DNA from: a virus | DNA length: 50,957 nt | IMG/VR virus record: IMGVR_UViG_3300042010_000257 | Location: 1 to 50,957 of that record | Reading direction: 5' to 3' (one strand) | In this document: one piece after another, positions 1 through 6,773 of the stretch | How the letters are laid out: the number at the start of each line of letters is the position of its first letter | How positions within the stretch are numbered: position 1 is the first letter of the stretch | Notes under the pieces: generated by a model | Seen by the model: only the letters and a program-made list of their open reading frames with translations | What the model was told of the DNA's origin: nothing | The model's database searches: none | Translations under genes and position numbers: made by a program

Positions 1-211
1 CTCGCGACCTTCACCGGACGGTGCGAGTCTTCGATCGCTAGAGTTGCGGCGTCAGTGGGGGGAGGCGGCACGATGCTGCCGGCCATCACCATCAAGAGTT
101 GTGCCGCGTGCTGCCCGCTAACCGCTTTGAAACAGTAGCCCTGAGCATTCATCGGCAAGCCGGCGCAGATCAGTGAGGTTTGTTGCTCTTGGGTTTCCAC
201 GCCTTCGACGG

Positions 212-457
212 TCATACCAATGCCAACATCGGGGGCGAAACTGATGAGGCGCGCAGGGTTGCAGCACTGGTCGGATCCCGGGAGGCGCTGTCGAAGATAG
301 CCACTGCGGCACTGCCGAACAAAGCTTTTTCAGCGGACGCCAAGCCATCTTTGGCATTCGCGGCAAGACCGAGAGTCTTGCGCAAATTCTCACGGACTGA
401 TGGTGTATCGCCAATGACCAAAATGCGTCGATTGACACGCGTTACCAGACTGCTCAT
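212..457 (-). pseudogene. Decayed response-regulator receiver fragment
   Basis: The minus strand encodes a short receiver-like start: a basic lead, RRILVIGDTPSVRENLRKTL, then a segment ending in EKALFGSA. This resembles the N-terminus of receiver domains (ILVVDDTPSIHEDFRKIL type) in Pseudomonas sensor-regulator proteins. The usual acidic pair is altered (VIGDTP). The frame closes at 212, and a neighbouring frame stays open to the window edge without a recognisable receiver fold. I read it as a relic of a chromosomal or island gene outside the prophage. It could also be a short functional ORF of unknown role. Confidence 0.35.
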
Positions 458-641
458 TCGGCCATTCCAATAATAGAACCGGGCATGAAGAACTAAACAC
501 ATACAGACTCCTTTCCTTGGCGGCCGACAATTGAAACCAATGCATTGCTTGTTGTAGCGATGAGCATAGTCTCAACGCACCCGCTTCGTTGGAAAGGTGA
601 CGTCAATCCGAAATCAATGATCTTTTTGCTGAGCCGAGTCG

Positions 642-990
642 TCAGCTGATCAACTTTCGGCGATAAAGGCACCAGATGAACATCGCCCGCCATTTTCGTC
701 CCCCGCGTTGAATGGCGTACGTCCTCCAGCTCCGACCGAGTATCCGGGATCTCCCATACGCCATGCTTGAGGTCGAACGCTTCTGGTGCGCCTCGGCAAG
801 GCCAATCACAGGATAACTGCCGAGGGAGGTCAACCCCTCCCGGCCGTCAGGCTTTACGTACCTGAGACGCCAGCCGTTACGGCCATTGGGTTGGATTAGG
901 AGATAGAGACCATCACCGTCGAAAAGCTTGTAGGGCCGGTCTATTGACTGGATTTTAGAAGAATGGGCAAGATTCCGACGGAATGCTAAA
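642..990 (-). pseudogene. Relic of a P4-type integrase (DUF4102 N-terminal arm-binding part)
   Basis: Reading leftward from about 956, the frame gives DRPYKLFDGDGLYLLIQPNG, then GWRLRY and a segment ending LTSLGSYPVIGLAEAHQKR. This is the hallmark DUF4102 N-terminal domain of P4/CP4-57-like tyrosine recombinases (pattern DKPYKLFDGDGLYLLV...GWRLRYR...SLGxYPxxxLAxAR). No start codon matches the family start, the similarity stops after the AEAHQKR segment, and no catalytic domain follows. It sits where an island integrase would sit: just downstream of the tRNA 3' end in the pre-phage chromosome, reading away from it. I infer a decayed earlier integrative element at the same tRNA-Leu site. Confidence 0.7.
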
Positions 991-992
991 AC

Positions 993-1021
993 GAAAAAAC
1001 CCGCCAGAAGGCAGGTTTTTC
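993..1021 (-). terminator. Intrinsic terminator, ancestral terminator of tRNA-Leu
   Basis: A hairpin with arms AAAACC-GCC and GGC-GGTTTT and loop AGAA has U-runs on both sides; the minus-strand U-run is the longer. It lies about 45 nt beyond the attL copy of the tRNA 3' end, so before phage insertion it would have ended the tRNA-Leu transcript. Confidence 0.6.
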
Positions 1022-1062
1022 AAGGCTTCCAAAGAACTCAAAAGCGCTCAGTGGAATGCAAG

Positions 1063-1122
1063 ATGGTGCCCGAAGCCGGAATCGAACCGGCACGCCCTTA
1101 CGAGCGGGGGATTTTAAGTCCC
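1063..1122. repeat. attL core, 60-bp direct repeat of the tRNA-Leu 3' end
   Basis: This stretch is identical to 50176..50235 and diverges immediately on both sides. It covers the CCA end, acceptor, T arm, variable arm and anticodon stem-loop of tRNA-Leu(UAA) in reverse orientation. The lone copy here lacks the 5' part of the tRNA, so it is not a functional tRNA gene. Confidence 0.95.
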
Positions 1123-1484
1123 GAGGGGAAATCAATCAGGCCGCGCCTTCTGATAGCTTTTCTGGTCCGCAATCAGACTCAAAAGCCTGCCATTCAGCCC
1201 AATGTTTCCGCATACCTCCAAACGATTGCGGACCAGAAAAACACTACAATTCGAAGGTAAAGCTCGCCTGTCTGTCCGCGGCGCATGGGCACCGTATGCC
1301 GATACTGCATAATACTCAACACCTAGGCCCCGGATTGGAACGCCATCATTCAAGGTGAGATCGTAACCAAGTGACGAAATCTGGTGTCGGATGGGGAAAT
1401 TCACCACTGAAGTTAAGTAGCGAATCATGCGGCGCCTACGCGGAACGCGCCGAAACTAGTTGAGCCGCCACTAAGACGTCCCAA
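1123..1484. other. Non-coding left prophage arm
   Basis: No convincing gene is seen between attL and the HNH gene. The stretch holds the inverted repeat at 1158..1240 and otherwise nothing I can name. Confidence 0.5.
1158..1240. repeat. 17-bp inverted repeat, likely integrase arm-type sites (left)
   Basis: TTTTCTGGTCCGCAATC at 1158..1174 is repeated as its exact reverse complement at 1224..1240. The core GCGGACC also occurs twice beside attR (50097..50124). Placement just inside both att cores suits arm-type binding sites of the 49-kb integrase or an excision factor. Function is inferred. Confidence 0.6.
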
Positions 1485-1952
1485 TCAGGAACGTAACGCA
1501 CGAAGTTTTTTTACCGCGTCATCAAAGGTTGCCAATGCTTGGCTGATGATATTTTCAGCTTGGGCTCTCACCGAGTGATCAAGAGGTTCGCGGCAAGCGC
1601 GTCCGATCCAGGCTGAAACATGAGCGTGTCGCTCAGCTGCCAACTCGACATCCGTCACCTTCTTCGCCATAAAGCTCTGCCAATCCTCTTCCCTTTTTTC
1701 ATCACCATTGCATTGGCTGCATGCGAGAAGATGATTGTGAATTTCGTTTGAACCACCAAGAGCAGACGACTCAATATGATCCAGGTGTCCGGTTCGCGAA
1801 GCCCGGGCCAGAGAAATACCGCAATATGCGCACGAGGACTGAAAATATTTCCAAAGCTCTTCAACTTCAGCGCCAGATGGATGTGGATCGATGATTGCCC
1901 CAAGACAACGACGCATTTTGTTTTTTGCCATTGAAGGTGTGTCTTTGGCCAT
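1485..1952 (-). CDS. HNH endonuclease, stand-alone
   Basis: The 155-aa product has a clear HNH nuclease signature: Cys41-x2-Cys44, His56-Leu-Asp-His59, then HNHLLACSQCN with Cys78-x2-Cys81. The cysteines should bind structural zinc and the His/Asn residues a catalytic metal for DNA cleavage. I chose ATG at 1952 because GGAAG lies 8 nt upstream; an in-frame GTG exists at 1997. It is the first gene inside attL, separate from the late operon terminator, and reads toward attL. Its location at the prophage edge, away from packaging genes, suggests a cargo gene, possibly for exclusion, rather than a terminase partner. Role unknown. Confidence 0.75.
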   Translation of the reverse strand: MAKDTPSMAKNKMRRCLGAIIDPHPSGAEVEELWKYFQSSCAYCGISLARASRTGHLDHIESSALGGSNEIHNHLLACSQCNGDEKREEDWQSFMAKKVTDVELAAERHAHVSAWIGRACREPLDHSVRAQAENIISQALATFDDAVKKLRALRS

Positions 1953-1997
1953 TTTCAAGACTTCCGGATTAATTATGGTGAGAAAGCTAATTATCAC

Positions 1998-3001
1998 TCA
2001 TCCACCTGCCGTAGCGCACTAGCACCCCATGCTGGGGAATGTATCGACATAACCTATTGATTTAAAACGGATACAGCCCCTTTCGAAGGTGGCAAAACAT
2101 CCGCTTTTTCGTGTTTATGCAAACGGAAACACGCGGCCTCCAGACCAGGTTTTGTGCAGAAAAGGCGGGCTTCGACCATCCAATCACGACATCAAAGCCT
2201 GGGGTGCCGCACAAAATGGATAAAATCCTTTTAGATCAATACCTTGAATCAGATATTAGCACCGAAAACCACCCACTTTCGCGACGGTTAAGAATCCAAT
2301 AGACATTGGTCAAAACTGTTGCGTTTTGGGGAAGAATCCCCCTCAAAAAGCCCACCTACCGCGTCCTGCCGAACGACAGTCAAAACTGCCTTTGGCCGGT
2401 GTTTGGAGTATCTGAGCAGGTGCTATCCGATGATGGGCGCTATTCGGGATGAGTTTTTGACGCCAAAAATCGATGGTTGGCCACTAATTAGCTACCAGTT
2501 ACGATCAGGCCTGGATAACATTGGCATAGGGAATGATATGAGCGGCGCACCTAAGCACGGCTGGAAATGGGCTTATCAAAAACTGCGCGGGCTGAATTGC
2601 TCTCGCCGAAGGGCCTTTTACAGAGCGACCCTTTATTCCATTCGGGGCGATACGGGATCGTTTTACGTTGACCGCAGTTGGGAGAAGGTCCGACTTCGTC
2701 GTTAATTACGACGTCATTAGGAAGTACGGATAATTTTTTCCCAGGGCTTCTATGGCGCCCAATACAAGGCCGCACCACAGTCATGCAGCAGTACTACCGG
2801 GATTGGCTTATAGGTCTTGTATTCCAGGGTATGCACTGGCGGCTGTCTAAAACCCTTCCCCGACCTTAGCGAGTTTCGGACCAATGAAACCGAGCAAGGT
2901 CCAGGTAGTTTTAGACGGCGTTTAATCTTCCCCGGCGTCCTGCCGACGAACAAAATTCCTTTCTGACTGCTACCATTTCTCTCATCAATAGAGGAATCGC
3001 C
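1998..3001. other. About 1 kb without recognisable genes
   Basis: Open frames here (for example 2319..2705 plus) lack recognisable motifs, good ribosome sites or relatives I can name, and codon usage looks unlike the neighbours. A short imperfect inverted repeat, GCTGTCTAAAAC at 2842..2853 against GTTTTAGACGGC at 2908..2919, is present. This may be decayed cargo DNA or a region of regulatory RNA. Confidence 0.4.
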
Positions 3002-3211
3002 TTGCCGAATTCAGACCTGCTCCCTTCCCTGCTATTCAAAATCAACGAGAACCAGCTCGCTCTTGAAGCTGCCATCCTGGAGCTTTCCAACTGGGTTGAA
3101 GCCCGGGGCTCTGCCGACGTCGCCGACAACGTGCGTGGCGCATTAGATACGATCGACCGAAATGAGGAATTCATCAAATTAACGCTAGCGGTCCTAATGA
3201 CGCCCGAATGA
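3002..3211 (+). CDS. Small acidic helical protein, unknown function
   Basis: A TTG start at 3002 is preceded by GAGG (about 9 nt upstream). The 69-aa product begins LPNSDLLPSLLFKINENQ, is rich in Glu and Asp, and appears fully alpha-helical with no membrane segment or cysteines. It is the only rightward gene in the left 28 kb of the prophage and faces the lysis genes tail to tail, so it must have its own promoter. Such isolated opposing genes are often expressed in the lysogen. I do not recognise a family. Confidence 0.6.
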   Translation: MPNSDLLPSLLFKINENQLALEAAILELSNWVEARGSADVADNVRGALDTIDRNEEFIKLTLAVLMTPE

Positions 3212-3248
3212 TCTGAGCTGAACTCTTCAGTGATCGCTTAGGCACCAA

Positions 3249-3270
3249 CAAAAGCCCCGGCGAAGGGCAG
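3249..3270 (-). terminator. Probable terminator of the late (lysis) transcript
   Basis: On the minus strand GCCC-TTCGCC-GGGGC is followed by TTTT. It lies 110 nt past the end of the Rz gene and would end the long late operon. The stem is short, so confidence is moderate. Confidence 0.45.
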
Positions 3271-3381
3271 CTATCGGCTATGGATCCAGCCAATCAGCTC
3301 ACAGATTCTCCAGCTCGTCGTTCTGCCCTCCCCCGACTTTCACGTCTATGCGGAACCAAAGTCCAAATCGGATCAAGCAAA

Positions 3382-3915
3382 TCACCGACTCACTTCCCTC
3401 ACGTATGCTTGGCAAGCACCAAGAGCAATCAATCCGGCGTCGCCGTCGTCGGTGATGCCGATAATTCGTTGCGCATGCGCTGGCTCAAGTTCGGCTCTTG
3501 TGGCTCCATGAACCACGCCGCCGGCGCTGGCAGGGGCTGACAGCCCGTCACCGCCGGCGGGGCCGGTGGCAAGAAGGACTGACAGCCGGACAGTAGCAAT
3601 GGCAAGACCATCAGACAGGCGTTGCTGAGTTTTCTTTGCATCCTTGAGCACCTTGTAGTGGGTTTCATCGTTGGCTTGCAGGCGGCGCTCCAAGGCGCCG
3701 CGCTTGTCCTGCTCAATCGTCAGCGCGGCCAGGGCATCCTCGGCGCGCTTGAGCGCCGCCTGATCGACCTTGCCAGCCTGCTCGGCCAGTTTCTTGCCAT
3801 AACGCCAGTCTTGCGCCAGCCAGGCGCCATTAGCGGCTGCGCCAGCGATCGTCAGCAGCACCAGGGCCACCGCCCAGGGGCGCAGCGCCGGTGGAATCAG
3901 GTCGATCAGCTGCAT
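3382..3915 (-). CDS. Rz-like inner-membrane spanin (i-spanin)
   Basis: The 177-aa product starts MQLIDLIPPALRPW, followed by one hydrophobic segment (about residues 12-30) and a long charged helical region (about 40-110), the pattern of lambda Rz: a type II membrane protein whose periplasmic coiled coil joins Rz1 to disrupt the outer membrane. The start ATG (3915) lies 10 nt inside the end of the endolysin gene, so translation is likely coupled. The second half overlaps Rz1 in another frame, which explains its Gly/Ala/Pro-rich C-terminal sequence. A longer open frame upstream is a shadow of the endolysin gene. Confidence 0.85.
   Translation of the reverse strand: MQLIDLIPPALRPWAVALVLLTIAGAAANGAWLAQDWRYGKKLAEQAGKVDQAALKRAEDALAALTIEQDKRGALERRLQANDETHYKVLKDAKKTQQRLSDGLAIATVRLSVLLATGPAGGDGLSAPASAGGVVHGATRAELEPAHAQRIIGITDDGDAGLIALGACQAYVREVSR
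3429..3641 (-). CDS. Rz1-like outer-membrane spanin lipoprotein, nested in Rz
   Basis: In a different frame inside the Rz gene an ATG at 3641 opens a 70-aa lipoprotein: MQRKLSNACLMVLPLLLSGC. A basic n-region, a hydrophobic stretch and the lipobox LLSGC (Cys20) mark signal peptidase II processing. A proline-rich segment follows (FLPPAPP), as in lambda Rz1. The nested arrangement is the classic Rz/Rz1 layout. The mature lipoprotein should pair with Rz across the periplasm in the last step of lysis. Easily missed because it is short and embedded. Confidence 0.85.
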   Translation of the reverse strand: MQRKLSNACLMVLPLLLSGCQSFLPPAPPAVTGCQPLPAPAAWFMEPQEPNLSQRMRNELSASPTTATPD

Positions 3916-4565
3916 AGCACCGCCCTGGCCTTGGCCCACAGCTCGCGGCGCTCGGCCCGGCCATTGCCGCCGCCGTTGATCACGCTGCTGATGCCGTCGA
4001 ACAACCCGAGGTCGGCCTTGTCGCTCAAGTTGCGATCCCACCAGAACCAGGCCGCCGACAGCGCTGCGTATTCCGCCTGCTCCAGCAGCTCAGGTTGCTC
4101 GACCAAGGGCACGCCCAGGGCTTTGCCGCACAGCCTGTAGTTGTCGCGAAAGGTGATACCGATCAGGCCGCGTGCGCGGTACTTGTAGCCGTCGCCGGAC
4201 GCCTCGGGACCGTTGCCGTAACGCCCGCCATACACCCGGTTAGCCAGCTTTTCCGAATTGCGCAGATAGCCCTTAGCAAACTCGACCTCGGCCAGCTCGA
4301 CGCGGCCATTGTGATTCAGGTCAAAGCCATACTTGAACAACTGCGCGACCCGCTTGGCGTCCTTGTAATACAGGCTTTCCGACAACTTGGTCAGCTGCGC
4401 CGACTCGTGACCGATCTGCGCCAGAAACGCCGCCTGGCGTGCCCGGGTGTTGATATCAAAGCGAGCCATGGCGCGGTTGAGCGCCGGCAGAAAAACACCG
4501 ACCACCGGCCGGCAGTTGGGCAGGATGGCCAGCAGGTGTTGTTGGGTCAGCGGGAGGTAAGCCAT
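3906..4565 (-). CDS. Endolysin, glycoside hydrolase family 19 (chitinase-like lysozyme)
   Basis: The 219-aa product matches phage GH19 lysozymes: GHESAQLTKLSESLYY carries the two catalytic glutamates (Glu54 and Glu63), followed by YRARGLIGIT and INGGGNG near the end. It should cleave the peptidoglycan glycan strand. No signal peptide or membrane anchor is visible, so release by the holin is expected. ATG at 4565 is chosen over an upstream in-frame start inside the terminator-proximal region. It lies just after a terminator hairpin and overlaps the Rz start. The holin is not here; it is about 24 kb upstream next to the terminase. Confidence 0.92.
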   Translation of the reverse strand: MAYLPLTQQHLLAILPNCRPVVGVFLPALNRAMARFDINTRARQAAFLAQIGHESAQLTKLSESLYYKDAKRVAQLFKYGFDLNHNGRVELAEVEFAKGYLRNSEKLANRVYGGRYGNGPEASGDGYKYRARGLIGITFRDNYRLCGKALGVPLVEQPELLEQAEYAALSAAWFWWDRNLSDKADLGLFDGISSVINGGGNGRAERRELWAKARAVLCS

Positions 4566-4583
4566 AACATGAACTCCAGGCAC

Positions 4584-4605
4584 AAAAAAACCGCCCGTAG
4601 GCGGC
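4584..4605 (-). terminator. Intrinsic terminator inside the late operon
   Basis: The minus strand reads CCGCC-TACG-GGCGG followed by seven T. It separates the tail gene D from the endolysin gene and should need antitermination to be passed. Confidence 0.85.
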
Positions 4606-4621
4606 CAGAGGGATTAAGGGA

Positions 4622-5662
4622 TCACAGCGGGGAAACGACTCTCAGCGGCGTGGTGGGCTTCTTGCCTTTAGCCTTGGCCTTGCCCTGCTTGCCGCCGTTG
4701 CATTCAACGGTGGTCGACCAGCCGGACTGGGTGAATACCTGCTCCAGGGAATCGACCAGGTACTCACCATCGAGCCCGACCTTAAAGCCCGAGGCGTTAA
4801 TCACCCGCTCGGCAAACAGGTCGGTACGCCCGGGCATTTCCAGGCGCACAGCGGCGGTCGAGCGGTTGAACGCGGCCAGGCGCGCTTTAACCGCCTGCTC
4901 GGCGGCGGTCTTGTTCGGGTGAATATGCCGATCGGTATGCACCGGCGGCAGGCCGTCCGGTGCGTCGGCATTGCCCAGGCTGACCACCGTCAGTTTGCCG
5001 GTGGCCTTGTCCTGGTACTGCGCGTTAACCGCCTTGTGGGTCGAGCGATCGCCGAGACGGAATGAAAAGCGGCTGACGTCGGCCCGGGTGATGGTCACGA
5101 CGCCAAAGGCCTTGCCGCTGGCCGTGACGCCACCCTGACGCGGCATCACCAACAGCTTGCCGTCCGCCACCTTGGCGGTGCAGTCGTGTTGCCTGGCCAG
5201 CCGGGTGATGAAATTAAAATCCGATTCGCCGAGCTGGTCAGCCCGGGGCACGAGCGTGCCCACGGTACAGGCCGGCTCCCAGCCGTTGCGCCGGGCGACG
5301 GTGGCCACGATCGCCGCCAGGCTGACGCCTTCCCAACTGCCGCTGCGCGTGGTCTTGCCACTGCCGCGCATGTCGCTGGCCTTGCCCCGGATCACCAGGG
5401 TATCCGGCGGGCCGGACAGCTCGATCTCATCGACCGTGTAACGCCCCAGGCGCACCAGGCTGGTCTCGGCATAACCTAAATAGATTTCGATGCTGGCCCC
5501 GCGCTCAGGCAGCGACACGGCGCTGTCCCGGTCATCAATGCGCAACTCGAATTCGTCCGATTCCATACCGGGCTTGTCCAGGGTGCGCAGCAACAGCAGG
5601 CGGTCGTTGATCAGACGGGTAATGTCGCTGCCGTTGGCAACGATCCGAAACAAGGGGGTCAT
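4622..5662 (-). CDS. D: Phage late control gene D protein (tail hub)
   Basis: The 346-aa product belongs to the P2 gpD / late-control-D family: an N-terminal FRIVANGSDIT, a central RGKASDM motif, and a LGESDFNFITRLARQHDC block with the usual aromatic pair. In contractile tails this protein forms the baseplate hub that carries the spike gpV, comparable to T4 gp27. The C-terminus is lysine-rich. It is flanked on both sides by intrinsic terminators and follows X and U in P2 order. Length is normal for the family. The name late control is historical and does not imply regulation here. Confidence 0.92.
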   Translation of the reverse strand: MTPLFRIVANGSDITRLINDRLLLLRTLDKPGMESDEFELRIDDRDSAVSLPERGASIEIYLGYAETSLVRLGRYTVDEIELSGPPDTLVIRGKASDMRGSGKTTRSGSWEGVSLAAIVATVARRNGWEPACTVGTLVPRADQLGESDFNFITRLARQHDCTAKVADGKLLVMPRQGGVTASGKAFGVVTITRADVSRFSFRLGDRSTHKAVNAQYQDKATGKLTVVSLGNADAPDGLPPVHTDRHIHPNKTAAEQAVKARLAAFNRSTAAVRLEMPGRTDLFAERVINASGFKVGLDGEYLVDSLEQVFTQSGWSTTVECNGGKQGKAKAKGKKPTTPLRVVSPL

Positions 5663-5673
5663 GGCGACTCCAA

Positions 5674-5700
5674 GAAAAAGCCCCGCACTAAGGCGGGGCT
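5674..5700 (-). terminator. Intrinsic terminator inside the late operon
   Basis: AGCCCCGC and GCGGGGCT form an 8-bp stem, with a U-run on the minus strand. It lies between tail genes X and D. Confidence 0.85.
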
Positions 5701-5720
5701 CGGGGGAATTTCAACAGGTC

Positions 5721-5732
5721 GTTACGCGTAAC
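5721..5732. repeat. 12-bp palindrome GTTACGCGTAAC, copy 1 of 3
   Basis: Perfect palindrome just after the stop codon of the gpX gene. The same 12 bases occur at 9290..9301 and 18633..18644, all within the tail module. No known role. Confidence 0.5.
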
Positions 5733-5734
5733 GC

Positions 5735-5944
5735 TCAGGACCACAATTGGATCACCTGGTCATCGCTGCCCCGGGCCAGCTCGGGCAACACGATCAGCAG
5801 CCCGCCGCGATACGGCTGGACCTCGACCGACAGCCCGGGGTTGGCCTCCAGGACCGCCTCGACGGTGCCGTCCAGATGGCCGTAATAGTTGTGACAGAGG
5901 GTGTACAGCACGTCTCCGTCAGAGGTTCTGCAGGTCCTCGCCAT
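5735..5944 (-). CDS. X: Tail protein X, LysM-like
   Basis: The 69-aa product starts MARTCRTSDGDVLYTLC and continues HYYG-type residues, LEANPGL and a hydrophobic LIVLPEL, which is the tail protein X (P2 gpX) pattern, a small LysM-like domain. It is thought to act in baseplate or tail assembly. ATG at 5944 lies inside the last codons of the U-like gene, giving a 26-nt overlap and likely coupled translation. Order U-X-D matches P2. Confidence 0.88.
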   Translation of the reverse strand: MARTCRTSDGDVLYTLCHNYYGHLDGTVEAVLEANPGLSVEVQPYRGGLLIVLPELARGSDDQVIQLWS

Positions 5945-6764
5945 AGCGGACAAACTCCAGGGTAAAGGCTTGTTTGCGCGGAATACCGCCCTGCAGCAGG
6001 GCGCTTTGTTCTTCCTCGATATTGGTCAGGCACCAATCGCCCAGGACCAACCCGTAACCGGTGGTCAACCCCAGCGGCAGCAACTGGTTGCCGATGCTGC
6101 GCAGGGTGTCCAGCTGCTTGAGCCCGCCCTTATGCCCGGGAAAGATCGCGCCCTTGAGGGTCATTTTTTCATCGCCGATGCCGACCGCCTGTTGCGCCTG
6201 GCGCCGCGTCAACCGCTCCTGACTGGCCCAACGGAACGCGCTTTGCCGGCGTAGCTCGTCAAAGGCGGCCGTGTCCAGGTTGAAGTAATACGGCTGCGCG
6301 CTGGTCTTGTGCGGTTGAAGAATCAGCAGGTGCGGAAAGGCCTTGATTGCCTCCACCGCCGGCGTTTCGTTCGGGGCAAACACGCTGGTGGGCAGGATGT
6401 CGGCCAGCGCCGGATTGAGCTTGCCGGCGATCTGGTTGACCGCGCTTTTGGCCCGAGCTGCCTGCACGCCCAACACGCCTAAGCGTTCATCGATCTGCGA
6501 CGCGGCGCGCGTTGCCTGGTTGTAGACCGACACCACCCGGCCGACATTAGCCTGGGCGGTGCTGATGCCGCGCATCACCCGCTGCAGCTTCTCGCCGACG
6601 ATCGGCCCCACGATCGGCAAGCTTTCCAGCTCCGACGCGGCGCCGGTGATTTCGCTGATCGCACCGTTGACCGGGCCCAGCATGCCGTCCAGGCTGCGCC
6701 GCCCCGCCTCACCGGCCGACGCCAGATAACCGAGGGTGCTTTGCATCTGCTCCATGTAGGCCAT
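5919..6764 (-). CDS. U: Tail protein gpU-like
   Basis: The 281-aa product has an N-terminal half of helical and Ala/Gly-rich character and a C-terminal P2 GpU-like domain (about residues 195-281) with MTLKGAIFPGHKGGLKQL, then LGDWCLTNIEE and FTLEFVRYGED. P2 gpU is about 160 aa, so this is a longer version with an added N-terminal region. It sits directly behind the tape measure gene. Family role is tail completion or assembly near the baseplate end. Confidence 0.85.
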   Translation of the reverse strand: MAYMEQMQSTLGYLASAGEAGRRSLDGMLGPVNGAISEITGAASELESLPIVGPIVGEKLQRVMRGISTAQANVGRVVSVYNQATRAASQIDERLGVLGVQAARAKSAVNQIAGKLNPALADILPTSVFAPNETPAVEAIKAFPHLLILQPHKTSAQPYYFNLDTAAFDELRRQSAFRWASQERLTRRQAQQAVGIGDEKMTLKGAIFPGHKGGLKQLDTLRSIGNQLLPLGLTTGYGLVLGDWCLTNIEEEQSALLQGGIPRKQAFTLEFVRYGEDLQNL

Positions 6765-6773
6765 GGCACCTCC

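Noticed and set aside
1051-1358. Plus-strand open frames over attL
   Set aside because: They are translations of tRNA-derived DNA and have no independent support.
2319-2705. 128-aa plus-strand open frame in the 1-kb gap
   Set aside because: No motif, no coupling, no ribosome site of note; several frames are equally open there.
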